A stretch of 64,000 bases of DNA from assembly GCF_002573715.1 (NCBI RefSeq), contig NZ_PDHM01000012.1:187368-251367 (forward strand), given 5' to 3'. The stretch comes from Paenibacillus sp. EZ-K15 (GTDB lineage: Bacteria > Bacillota > Bacilli > Paenibacillales > Paenibacillaceae). The position numbers were made by a program, and so were the translations under genes. The notes beneath the pieces were generated by a model. It saw only the letters and a program-made list of their open reading frames with translations, was not told where the DNA came from and searched no databases. Of this stretch, positions 39,701 to 47,290 are shown piece after piece. Numbering within the stretch: position 1 is the stretch's first letter; each line of letters opens with the position of its first letter.

Positions 39701-40889
39701 GGTGGCTGCGTGGGCACAAGCCGATGTTAACCCGGAGCTTCTTCTGCCGGATTACGTCCTTGCCCGGGGCCGGAGTTACTTGGATTGGATCGGCCCGGCT
39801 GTGATACGCCATCCATCCGCAGGTCTGCTCCGCGAGAAGGCGGGCTTATCCGGGGAGACGAACTCACGCGTGTTGAGAGAAGATCGATCGCAATGGATAT
39901 TTTCGATCGAGACGCCGGAATCCTTGGCGCAGGGCATGATCGGTATTAAGGATGACGTGCAGGCGGATAGCGATGACCGGATGAATAAGCTGAATGCCCT
40001 GCGCAAGCTCGAGCCGGTCGTTCCGGTGGCTAGTATAGCCGAAGCGGAAGATAAGGGTACGGATGATCAACGTGCAAGCATCTATGAGCGCTTGTCTTGG
40101 AAATATCGTTATGAAACGGTCAGCCAAATTTCCGCCAAAACGTCCGTAACGGAGATGAAGAAGCTGCTTGCCTTGCAGGACAGCCCCTCCCTGGATCTGC
40201 TGGAGGAGCAGGCCGTAAAACGTCAGAGCAAGGAAAATATCGGGGCAGGCACATCCTTCACACTAAGCTTGCGACGGCCGAAATTTATGGAGTCAACGAA
40301 GCTGACACCTGCGGAACGGGGAACCGTGTATCATACGATCATGCAGCATGTGCCTCTTCAACGACTGGAGGGAGCCGGGGAACCGACGCCGGAGATCGAA
40401 GACACGATCCGCTACCTTGTGGAAAAAGAAATCTTAACCGGTGAGCAGGCCGCCGCGGTGGAAGCCACGGAGATCGGCGGCCTGTTTGCTTGCGAGGTAG
40501 GGAAGCAGTTGCTGACTGCAGAGGATGTCTGGCGCGAGATGCCGTTTTCATATGCACTCCCCGCAGCTGAAGCTTATCAAGGGCTCGCTTTCATGGACCA
40601 AATCTCGGACCAAGCGGCCGAAGCAGCGCCGGATGTGCAGCTCCTTCAGGACGAAACCGTGCTGATCCAAGGGGTTGTGGACTGCCTGTTCAGGCAGGGC
40701 GGTAGACTTGTGCTGCTGGATTATAAAACGGACCGGGTGCTGGAGCATCGCGGCGGCGTTTCGGCCTTAGCAAAGCAGTATCGTTTTCAGCTGGATCTAT
40801 ATGCAAAGGCCTTGGAGGATATTTTAGGCGAGCCCGTACATGAAAAATGGCTGTACTTTTTTGATGGGGGACATGCCGTTCAACTATAG
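36765..40889 (+). CDS. addA: AddA, helicase-nuclease subunit
   Basis: UvrD/RecB-type 3'-5' helicase with a C-terminal nuclease; partner of AddB. From GTG 36765 it has 1374 residues: Walker A AAAAGSGKTAVLVERI near 30, motif Ia VATFTKAAAAEMRGRI, motif II LLDEYQDTNSVQ near 412, motif V/VI RLMTIHKSKGLEFPVVFVAG and VALTRPKE, and nuclease LLDYKTDRV near 1317. GGAGGAG (36751-36757) lies 7 bp before the GTG, whose first bases overlap the addB stop. An in-frame ATG at 36726 inside addB is rejected. It exceeds B. subtilis AddA (about 1230) by insertions. Confidence 0.95.
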   Translation: MREMIAKPEGSMWSDDQWKAIALSGDDMLVAAAAGSGKTAVLVERIIRKILDDSAGFSVDRLLVATFTKAAAAEMRGRIREALDRELDRDPDNEHIRRQLALLGRASITTLHSFCMEVIRRYYQLIPLDPGFRILNEHEADLMRQDMLEELFEEKYGEAEGDQESRFLHLADWFSGERTDDALYRLVQRLYDFSRSHSWPAHWLRETAAGFQVQDTEALGQTPWVQSILADARLALNGAAGLLQQARAIAMQPGGPAPYVDNLDEDLRLVASLLEAIDSSPWESLYGIFREASFGKLKSVRKDEVLPELQEQVKELRDNVKKIVNELKSALFGRPASEFLQELHTAAPLMMELAETVIAFGERYREAKAAKGMVDFNDLEHYCLHILRHPDSVPGHMMPSDAAMEYREQFDEVLLDEYQDTNSVQEDIVRLISREMPGNRFMVGDVKQSIYRFRLAEPGLFLDKYKTFSSDASTAQAGIRIDLARNFRSRMEVVDAVNLLFRQIMNESVAEIAYDARAELVCGASFPEQEVQGGTNPYTPELLLIDRLGKGTEEQSEELASEEDGVRLEVEALEMETAQLEARAIARRIREMTGENGKPLMVYDKGLKSMRPAGYGDMVILLRSAMVWAPLIIEELRQEGIPAFGEQNKGYFQATEVEITLSLLQVIDNPRQDIPLASVLRSPILGLSEEEMAQVRLCAKGTYYDALKAAVAISVAPSVMDLARPVGFVDGKWTPGVELEGLAEAAAGHELMAGSLLSDAPLSAEGQNIEISPELSSKLGLFMDRLQRWRQEARQGSLSDLIWQIYSETGYLDWVGGLPGGKQRQGNLTALYDRAVQYEQDTASRGLFRFLTFISRLRERGGDLGTAGGTESQGNAVRLMTIHKSKGLEFPVVFVAGLSKNFNQQDLNSPFLMHKELGFGPKFVDEGMRVSYPTLPNLAIRRRSQLELLAEEMRVLYVALTRPKEKMILVGTVKDLPKKVAAWAQADVNPELLLPDYVLARGRSYLDWIGPAVIRHPSAGLLREKAGLSGETNSRVLREDRSQWIFSIETPESLAQGMIGIKDDVQADSDDRMNKLNALRKLEPVVPVASIAEAEDKGTDDQRASIYERLSWKYRYETVSQISAKTSVTEMKKLLALQDSPSLDLLEEQAVKRQSKENIGAGTSFTLSLRRPKFMESTKLTPAERGTVYHTIMQHVPLQRLEGAGEPTPEIEDTIRYLVEKEILTGEQAAAVEATEIGGLFACEVGKQLLTAEDVWREMPFSYALPAAEAYQGLAFMDQISDQAAEAAPDVQLLQDETVLIQGVVDCLFRQGGRLVLLDYKTDRVLEHRGGVSALAKQYRFQLDLYAKALEDILGEPVHEKWLYFFDGGHAVQL

Positions 40890-40940
40890 TCATTTCGATT
40901 TGTTTGATTGGGAAGTTTGAAGCGGGAGAGGAGATTAGCG

Positions 40941-42119
40941 ATGCGTATTTTGCATACCGGAGACTGGCATCTGGGGCGCGCACTTGAAGGCCGGAGCAGG
41001 CTTGCAGAGCAGGAGCGCTTTCTGGATGAGCTGGTTAAGCTGGCAGATGAAGAGCAGGCCGATCTGATCCTCATGGCGGGGGATGTTTATGATTCCGTAA
41101 ATCCGCCTGCGGCTGCAGAGCAGTTGTTTTATGATGCGGCCGCCAGACTTACGGAGGGGGGCCGCCCTATGGTGGTCATTGCAGGCAACCATGATCAGCC
41201 GGAACGGGTTGCATCGGTCACGCCGCTTGTTGCAACCAGGGGCATAACGCTGATTGGGACTCCCGTCGCCGATGCGATCACTGTTGCAGCGGCACGTACC
41301 GGAGAAACGGCCAAGATTGCAGCACTGCCTTATCCGTCTGAGGCCAGGCTCAATGAGCTGCTATCGATCGATGGAGATGAGGACCAGCTCCGGCGTGCCT
41401 ATAGCGAGAGAGTCGGACAACTGATGAGGAAGATGGCAAGGGAATTTTCTCCGCAGACGGTCAATCTGGCCATGAGCCATATTTATGTACTTGGCGGCGT
41501 CGAGAGCGATTCCGAGCGGCCGATTCAGGTCGGTGGAGCGTATACGGTTGATCCGTTGGCACTCTCTGTAGGCGCATCTTACACGGCGCTTGGTCACCTG
41601 CATCGTTCTCAGGCAGTAAAAGGGGAGGGAATCATCCGCTACAGCGGTTCACCGCTGGCCTACAGCTTCTCGGAAGCGGGACAGGCCAAATCGGTGACCC
41701 TGGTTGACGTATCGCCAGGAGGAGCACCCGTGATCGAAGAGTTGTTTCTCAGCAGCGGTCGCCCGCTTGTTCGCTGGAAGGCCAAAGGCGGCTTGGAAGA
41801 GGTGTATCGATGGCTTGATGAGGGGCGTGATCCCGAAGCTTTCATAGATCTGGAGGTATCCCTAACGGAGGCCATGGGGCTTGCTGACATTCAGCGACTT
41901 CGAAAGAGCAGGGACGGCATTGTTCACATCCGTCCGGTTTACCCGGAGATGGAGGCGCTGGAGTTGGAGAGCGAACGCTCAAGGCTGCCGCTGCCGGACC
42001 TGTTCCGAAAGTTCTACCAGCGGCAAACCGGCGGGGCGGAGCCCGAGGATCATCTGGTCGATTTGTTTCTGGAGCTTGTAGAGGAAGAGGAGTCTGACGG
42101 TATGGAGGTGAAGCCATAA
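40941..42119 (+). CDS. sbcD: SbcD, exonuclease subunit
   Basis: Mre11-family nuclease of the SbcCD complex that cuts DNA hairpins and ends. The 392 residues show metal motifs LHTGDWHLGR, MAGDVYDS, IAGNHDQPERV and SHIYVLGG, with GHLH near 215. ATG 40941 follows GAGAGGAG; an upstream start in the same frame lacks homology. It follows addA by 51 bp in one run of repair genes. Confidence 0.95.
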   Translation: MRILHTGDWHLGRALEGRSRLAEQERFLDELVKLADEEQADLILMAGDVYDSVNPPAAAEQLFYDAAARLTEGGRPMVVIAGNHDQPERVASVTPLVATRGITLIGTPVADAITVAAARTGETAKIAALPYPSEARLNELLSIDGDEDQLRRAYSERVGQLMRKMAREFSPQTVNLAMSHIYVLGGVESDSERPIQVGGAYTVDPLALSVGASYTALGHLHRSQAVKGEGIIRYSGSPLAYSFSEAGQAKSVTLVDVSPGGAPVIEELFLSSGRPLVRWKAKGGLEEVYRWLDEGRDPEAFIDLEVSLTEAMGLADIQRLRKSRDGIVHIRPVYPEMEALELESERSRLPLPDLFRKFYQRQTGGAEPEDHLVDLFLELVEEEESDGMEVKP

Positions 42120-42120
42120 G

Positions 42121-45100
42121 ATGAAACCGATCTTGTTGAAGTTATCCGGACTGCAGAGTTATCGAGAAACGCAGGAGATTGATTTTGAGACGTTGTGCGA
42201 AACCGGACTCTTCGGTATTTTCGGACCGACGGGAAGCGGGAAATCCACGCTGCTGGATGCTATTACTCTAGCCATGTATGGAAAGGTGGAGCGCGCAGTT
42301 AACGGAACCCAAGGCATCATGAATCATTCGGAGGACAGCTTGTCCGTCTCCTTTACGTTTGAGTTGTCTTCCGCTGCCGGGCTGGAGCGATACCGGGTAG
42401 AGCGCCGATTCAAACGGGTAAACGAGCTCTCCATCAGCAATACGGTGAGTCGATTTATCCACGTTACCCCCGATGGGGATCAGGTGATGGCGGATAAATT
42501 GGCCGAAGTCACCCGCTGCGTAGAAGAGAAAATCGGACTTAAAATGGATGATTTTACCCGCGCGGTCGTCCTTCCTCAAGGAAAGTTTGCCGAATTCCTC
42601 TCCCTGAAGGGGAGTGAGCGTCGGCAGATGCTTCAGCGGCTGTTTCATTTGGAACGGTACGGAGACCAGCTTGCGATCAAGCTCAGCCGCCGCGTTAAGG
42701 ATACAGAGGGCTCGCTGAAATCCGTCGAAGCTGAACAGCAAGGGTTGGGCAGTGCAGGCAAAGAAGCTTTGGCGGAAGCGACTACGGCGCTGGAAGATGC
42801 CAAGAAACACGCGGCGTCATGCCGGAATCTTCTCCAGGCCGCCATTGAAGCCCATGAAGCCATGGGTAAAATCCGTGAGTTGGATACGGAAAAACGGCGG
42901 CTGCAGGGGAAACTGGACGAGCTTGCCCTTCATGAGGAAGAGATGAAGGAGCTGGAACGAAAGCTTGAGCTGACAGGGGCGGCAGCCGCTGTTCTCCCTG
43001 CACTTGAGGCATGGCGCGAATCTGGCAAGGCCTGGGATCAGCGGCGGCAAATTGCTGAAGGACTCACCGCCCAAGCTGTATCCGCTCAGAAGGCGGCGGA
43101 ACAGGCCGTGAAGGCGGATGAAGCTGCCCAAGCAGCCCTTCGGGCCGAGGAGCCGAAGCTGGTGCTTCGGGAGCAGCAGCTGGAGCAAGCTGTTGTATTG
43201 CAGCGGGATCGTGATGGATTACGGGAAGAACTGATTAGGCTGGATGCACAGCGAGTGGATGCACGCAAAGAGCATGAAGGGGTAACTGCCCAACTGCAGA
43301 AGGAGCAGGAGCTGCTTGAACGAGGGCGAAAGCGGCAGGAGGAGCTGCAAGCCAAGCTGAAAGGGCTTGAGACCCGCTCTGGTGAGCGCCAGGCGCTTCA
43401 TATGGCGATGCAGAAGGTTCAAGCCCTCGAGTCTGCCGGCAGACAGAAGCAGAAGGCTGAGCTCGATTTAAAGACACAGGAGAGCAAGCTGAAGGAGCAA
43501 GAGGCAAGGTTTATTGCCCTGCAGAAGCAGGAGCAAGAATTGCAGCGGCACTACATACAGCTCTCCGTGCAAGCTGACAGCTTGCAGCGTGATGCAGCCG
43601 AAGCCTCGTCGTTTGCCGATCGGATGGCAGCCGCGGCAGCTCAGGTAAACCAGGCGATGAGCCAATCGCTTCGAGACAAACAGCTTCATGCCTTGTCCCT
43701 TTCGCTGGCCGCCGAGCTTCAGGAAGGAGCGCCTTGTCCGGTTTGCGGGAGCGAACATCATCCTCGCCCTGCTGCCTCATCAGGGCAGTCTGAAGATAAT
43801 CTTGATGAGAGCATGGATCGGCTGACGCAGATCACGCATCAGATCCAGGAGGCCAGATTAACCCTGCGGGGGCAGCTTAACGAAGCGGAAGCGCTAGCTA
43901 GCCAAACGCGCTCGCAGATTGAGGCGTATGCAGATGACGAGTTGCTTGCCGTCAAAAGCGGCGGGCAGGAGCAGGAACGCGGATGGATGGAGGCGGCAGT
44001 GTCAGCCATACCTGCTGATGATAGACCGTACGATGTGGAAAGGCTTGCTTCGGATGCAGCATGGCTCCTAAAAGCAGCCGAAACTCAGGCTGCTGCCATC
44101 GGACAATGCCGTACGGAAGCCTCCAAGGTACAGCAGAGCCTCTTCACATGCCAGCAGGAGCTTATGAAACAGAGCGCCGCGCTTGAGAATGGTCAAATGA
44201 CATGTAACCAGCTGCGGGATCAGCTTGCAGGACTGGAAGCAGAAGCTGAGGGCATTCTGAATTCCTGGCAGGAAGTCAAGCCGGATTTTTCTCTGGAAGA
44301 GGCGGCCGACCGTTTTAAGCTCATGCAAGAGAAGGATGCGGAATCCGAGTCGATCAAGGAAGGGCTTGAGCGCAGCGTTCCATTTATCGAGGAGAAGAAG
44401 CAGGCTGTCCTTCACTTGGAGCAGCAGCTTCGTGAGCTGGAGAAGCAGCTGATTCAATGGGATGCGCAGCGTGAAGGTAAGGCGGAGGGGCTGAAGGATA
44501 AAGAAGAGCGTCTTCAGCTATGGATCGGCGACCGGTCGGCTGAGGAGCTGCTGGGCGAATGCCGGACCAGAATGACGATGCTGAAGGAATCAGCGGAACA
44601 AGCCAGAAGCGAGTGCAGGAAGGCAGAGGAGAAGGCTCAGCATGCAGCCAAGGAAGCGGCTCTTGCAGAACAGGCAGAGGGAGCCGCGCAGGAGCAGCAT
44701 CAAGCTGCGAAGCTTGCCTGGGAGAACCAGCTGGCAGGTTCACCGTTCGCTACGGAGCATGCCGTCATGGAAGCCTGTTTAACCCCGGAAGAAATTGAAC
44801 GATGTGCACAATTAGTGAAAGCCCATCGGGAAGGACAGCGGGAATGGACGTTGAGACTTCGCGACGTCGAACAGAAGCTAGGCGTAAGCCCTTTTCATGA
44901 AGAGGAGTGGGAACGGTGCTCAGGCGAGCTTCAGGCGGCCCGTACAGCCGATGAGGAGGCCCTTCAAGCGAGAGCTCGAGCTGAGCGGGACTTGGAAGAC
45001 CTGAACAAACGTCACATCCGTTTTATGGAATTGGAAGAGCAGCGTCTTCGCCTTCAACGAGAGAGCGAGCGCTTGTCCAAATTGCAGTCCTGCTTGCGCG

Positions 45101-45573
45101 GAAACGCATTTGTTGAATACATTGCAGAGGAGCAGCTGATGCAGGTGAGTCAGTCGGCTTCCCAGCGCCTTCGCTATTTGACCAAGCAGCGCTACTCACT
45201 TGAGGTGGACTCCGGGGGGGGATTCGTCATTCGGGACGATGCCAACGGCGGCGTCCGGCGTCCGGTATCCACACTATCCGGCGGCGAGACATTCCTGACC
45301 TCATTGGCCTTGGCTTTGGCACTCTCGGCACAAATTCAGCTGCGCGGGCAATATCCACTGCAGTTCTTTTTCCTCGACGAAGGGTTCGGCACGCTGGATC
45401 CAGAGCTGCTGGAGACGGTCATTACCGCGCTTGAGCGCCTCCATACGGATAAGCTGACCGTTGGCATTATCAGTCATGTGCCCGAGCTTCGGGCGCGTCT
45501 GCCGCGCAAGCTGGTCGTACGCCCGGCGGAGCAAGCGGGAGCGGGATCGCAGCTTGCGATCGAATCGATGTAA
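42121..45573 (+). CDS. sbcC: SbcC, SMC-like ATPase subunit
   Basis: Rad50-family ATPase partner of SbcD. The 1150 residues have Walker A GPTGSGKSTLLD (about 39-50), two long coiled-coil arms rich in Glu, Gln, Ala and Leu, and a zinc hook CPVCG near residue 539. The ABC signature LSGGETFLTSLALALALS is near 1051 and Walker B FFLDEGFGTLD near 1083. The start is 1 bp after the sbcD stop, with GGAGGTG upstream. Confidence 0.96.
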   Translation: MKPILLKLSGLQSYRETQEIDFETLCETGLFGIFGPTGSGKSTLLDAITLAMYGKVERAVNGTQGIMNHSEDSLSVSFTFELSSAAGLERYRVERRFKRVNELSISNTVSRFIHVTPDGDQVMADKLAEVTRCVEEKIGLKMDDFTRAVVLPQGKFAEFLSLKGSERRQMLQRLFHLERYGDQLAIKLSRRVKDTEGSLKSVEAEQQGLGSAGKEALAEATTALEDAKKHAASCRNLLQAAIEAHEAMGKIRELDTEKRRLQGKLDELALHEEEMKELERKLELTGAAAAVLPALEAWRESGKAWDQRRQIAEGLTAQAVSAQKAAEQAVKADEAAQAALRAEEPKLVLREQQLEQAVVLQRDRDGLREELIRLDAQRVDARKEHEGVTAQLQKEQELLERGRKRQEELQAKLKGLETRSGERQALHMAMQKVQALESAGRQKQKAELDLKTQESKLKEQEARFIALQKQEQELQRHYIQLSVQADSLQRDAAEASSFADRMAAAAAQVNQAMSQSLRDKQLHALSLSLAAELQEGAPCPVCGSEHHPRPAASSGQSEDNLDESMDRLTQITHQIQEARLTLRGQLNEAEALASQTRSQIEAYADDELLAVKSGGQEQERGWMEAAVSAIPADDRPYDVERLASDAAWLLKAAETQAAAIGQCRTEASKVQQSLFTCQQELMKQSAALENGQMTCNQLRDQLAGLEAEAEGILNSWQEVKPDFSLEEAADRFKLMQEKDAESESIKEGLERSVPFIEEKKQAVLHLEQQLRELEKQLIQWDAQREGKAEGLKDKEERLQLWIGDRSAEELLGECRTRMTMLKESAEQARSECRKAEEKAQHAAKEAALAEQAEGAAQEQHQAAKLAWENQLAGSPFATEHAVMEACLTPEEIERCAQLVKAHREGQREWTLRLRDVEQKLGVSPFHEEEWERCSGELQAARTADEEALQARARAERDLEDLNKRHIRFMELEEQRLRLQRESERLSKLQSCLRGNAFVEYIAEEQLMQVSQSASQRLRYLTKQRYSLEVDSGGGFVIRDDANGGVRRPVSTLSGGETFLTSLALALALSAQIQLRGQYPLQFFFLDEGFGTLDPELLETVITALERLHTDKLTVGIISHVPELRARLPRKLVVRPAEQAGAGSQLAIESM

Positions 45574-45591
45574 TAGGCGAAACATGGATGA

Positions 45592-45607
45592 TGTGATCTA
45601 GATCACG
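45592..45607 (+). promoter_or_regulatory. Crp/Fnr-type operator
   Basis: TGTGATCTAGATCACG matches TGTGA-N6-TCACa with one end mismatch. Its centre (45599.5) is about 41.5 bp before the start predicted from the -10 at 45629-45634, the class II activator distance used by Fnr in Bacillus. The region around -35 has no hexamer, as expected when an activator replaces it. Confidence 0.55.
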
Positions 45608-45625
45608 GAAACAGCAACATGGCAC

Positions 45626-45634
45626 TGTTATAGT
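45626..45634 (+). promoter_or_regulatory. Extended -10 promoter of the candidate small RNA
   Basis: TGTTATAGT (45626-45634), with no recognisable -35. The predicted start is around 45641. Confidence 0.5.
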
Positions 45635-45640
45635 ACAGAT

Positions 45641-45768
45641 AAGCCGACATATGTAAGAAGCACCGGGCAGGCGCTTGATCATGAGAGATTCCTATCTTTT
45701 TCCTTGCTCTCATGATCAAGCGCCTCCTTACTGGACAGCTGCGTTCCAGGGGTGCTTCTCTTTTTTTT
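45641..45768 (+). ncRNA. Candidate structured small RNA between sbcC and the HIT gene
   Basis: Outer stem AGAAGCACC (45656-45664) with GGTGCTTCT (45751-45759) closes on eight T's (45761-45768). Inside is a perfect 18-bp hairpin (45670-45687 with 45707-45724) and a small CTGGA/TCCAG hairpin (45731-45735 with 45745-45749), giving a three-way junction. The big loop (45688-45706) is pyrimidine-rich, and CCTCCTTA (45723-45730), partly single-stranded, complements a Shine-Dalgarno. HIT has its own promoter downstream, so this looks like a free transcript. It may instead be only the sbcC terminator. Confidence 0.5.
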
Positions 45769-45793
45769 GTGAGTATGCCTTAATTGTCATCTA

Positions 45794-45823
45794 TTGGACG
45801 CACTGCCTAATTTCTTATATGAT
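45794..45823 (+). promoter_or_regulatory. Sigma-A promoter of the HIT gene
   Basis: TTGGAC (45794-45799), 18 bp spacer, TATGAT (45818-45823). The start is about 28 nt before the gene. Confidence 0.6.
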
Positions 45824-45857
45824 AAAAGCATGTAAACGTATGAAAGGGGTAACCGTA

Positions 45858-46217
45858 ATGGATTGTCTTTTTTGTAAAATCGTAGAGGGTGAGCTTCCTT
45901 CCACGAAGGTACTCGAGAATGATAAGGTGCTTGTTTTTCAAAACATTAACCCGGAGGCGCCGGTTCATGTCCTGATCATTCCCAAGAAGCATATCGCATC
46001 CATGAACGATATTCAGGATGAAGATTTGCTGCTGATTGGCGAGATGCACAAAGCGGCTAAAGAAGCCGCGGCGAAGCTGGGCATTGCGGAGAGCGGTTAT
46101 CGATTAATTAACAACTGCGGACCCGATGGCGAACAATCGGTGTTTCATGTGCACTATCACCTGATGGGCGGTCGCCGTTTGGGCGCTTTAACAGGCATTT
46201 CACCCGCTCATACATAA
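45858..46217 (+). CDS. HIT family protein (histidine triad, Hint type)
   Basis: Purine-nucleotide phosphoramidase-like hydrolase of 119 residues. The histidine triad is SVFHVHYHLMGGRR, and FCKIVEGELPSTKV gives the N-terminus. ATG 45858 follows GAAAGGGG; the longer frame from 45675 runs through the candidate RNA and is rejected. The physiological substrate is unknown; AMP-lysine or AMP-amine conjugates are the family's known substrates. Confidence 0.93.
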   Translation: MDCLFCKIVEGELPSTKVLENDKVLVFQNINPEAPVHVLIIPKKHIASMNDIQDEDLLLIGEMHKAAKEAAAKLGIAESGYRLINNCGPDGEQSVFHVHYHLMGGRRLGALTGISPAHT

Positions 46218-46313
46218 CATCAGGCCAATGAAGAAATAGATCAGCCTCGCAGCGGGAGTGTCGCAGCGGGGTTGTTCTAATTCTTGCCACTATCGTAAAA
46301 TAGACGTCTAAGG

Positions 46314-46343
46314 TTGACACCCTATTTCCGTTTGCCCTATAAT
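46314..46343 (+). promoter_or_regulatory. Sigma-A promoter of rpsU-yqeY
   Basis: TTGACA (46314-46319), 18 bp spacer, TATAAT (46338-46343): both hexamers are perfect. Confidence 0.8.
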
Positions 46344-46402
46344 GAAGTTTGATGAACCGTGTTAATGCTCTTGGACGGTCTGGTCGGAGGGAGGGAAAAC
46401 TG

Positions 46403-46576
46403 GTGTCTGAAACTAAAGTTCGCAAAAACGAGACAATTGATGCTGCACTTCGTCGCTTCAAGCGTTCCATTGCTAAAGATGGCGTATTGGCTGAAGTGAA
46501 GAAACGCAAGCATTATGAAAAGCCAAGCGTAAAGCGCAAGAAAAAGTCCGAGGCTGCTCGTAAGAGAAAGTTTTAG
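46403..46576 (+). CDS. rpsU: 30S ribosomal protein S21
   Basis: Small-subunit protein of 57 residues, nearly half basic, reading (M)[20 protein letters not shown] and ending [13 protein letters not shown] 46403 lies 8 bp after GGAGGGAGG (46386-46394). The upstream in-frame ATG at 46349 would add 18 residues that S21 lacks. yqeY follows by 16 bp. Confidence 0.96.
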   Translation: MSETKVRKNETIDAALRRFKRSIAKDGVLAEVKKRKHYEKPSVKRKKKSEAARKRKF

Positions 46577-46592
46577 GAGGATCTGAACTAGC

Positions 46593-47033
46593 ATGAATCT
46601 TAGCGAACGATTGAACGAAGATATGAAGCAAGCGATGAGGAGTAAGGACAAGTTCAAACTCTCAACGATTCGAATGGTTCGTTCGACGATAAAAAATCTT
46701 GAAATAGATTTGAAACGAAGTTTGGATGACAACGAAGTGCTTGATATTTTTAGTCGTGAAATCAAACAGCGCAAAGATGCCCTCCAAGAATTTGAAAAAG
46801 CGGGACGCGACGATCTTGCCGCCGATGCAAAAGCAGAAATTGAGCTCCTTAGCGCCTACCTCCCGGAACAGCTTACTGAAGAAGAAATTAAAGTCATTGT
46901 ACAGCAGACCATCCAGGAAACCGGTGCTTCTTCAAAAGCCGAGATGGGTAAAGTAATGAGCGCTCTCATGCCGAAAGTTAAAGGGCGTGCAGATGGAAAG
47001 CTTGTCAATCAAGTTGTTCAACAATTTCTGTAA
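46593..47033 (+). CDS. yqeY: YqeY, GatB/YqeY domain protein
   Basis: A 146-residue protein with the helical domain found at the C-terminus of GatB (Asp/Glu-tRNA amidotransferase): MNLSERLNEDMKQAMRSKDK at the start and KAEMGKVMSALMPKVKGRAD near the end. It may bind tRNA but has no firmly set role. Cotranscribed with rpsU; TTAGGAGG precedes it. Confidence 0.93.
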   Translation: MNLSERLNEDMKQAMRSKDKFKLSTIRMVRSTIKNLEIDLKRSLDDNEVLDIFSREIKQRKDALQEFEKAGRDDLAADAKAEIELLSAYLPEQLTEEEIKVIVQQTIQETGASSKAEMGKVMSALMPKVKGRADGKLVNQVVQQFL

Positions 47034-47045
47034 CAACATAAGTGA

Positions 47046-47077
47046 AACACCCCTTGTTTTCTCAAGGGGTGTTTTTT
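47046..47077 (+). terminator. Rho-independent terminator of rpsU-yqeY
   Basis: AACACCCCTT (47046-47055) pairs with AAGGGGTGTT (47064-47073), then TTTT. Confidence 0.9.
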
Positions 47078-47146
47078 CTTTTTTTGTGGGTATGCTTTCG
47101 AGAACCGCCTTTTCGCGATGGTTTTTTTAAGAATGGGAATACTTTT

Positions 47147-47172
47147 TGAAACGAAATCGTTTCTGATTCGTA
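47147..47172 (+). promoter_or_regulatory. Sigma-W-type ECF promoter of nfeD-floA
   Basis: TGAAAC (47147-47152), exactly 16 bp, CGTA (47169-47172): an exact match to the sigma-W consensus. In B. subtilis the equivalent yqeZ-yqfA-yqfB operon is in the sigma-W regulon. The leader to the gene is about 110 nt. Confidence 0.8.
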
Positions 47173-47290
47173 ATAACTACCATATGAGTGCAATTAGATA
47201 CATATGCTTATGCAAAAGGCAGGTCGCTGAACCCTTTTTGTCGAAGTAATGGTTCAGATGGCTTAATACGTCGAAAAGGAGGGGAACAGA

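Noticed and set aside
45675..45857. Upstream extension of the HIT reading frame
   Set aside because: It would translate the structured RNA and terminator; the true ATG at 45858 has a proper ribosome binding site and matches family length.
46247..46270. Tandem TCGCAGCGGG repeat between the HIT gene and rpsU
   Set aside because: Only two copies, with no hairpin or T tract. Too little to call a regulatory element.
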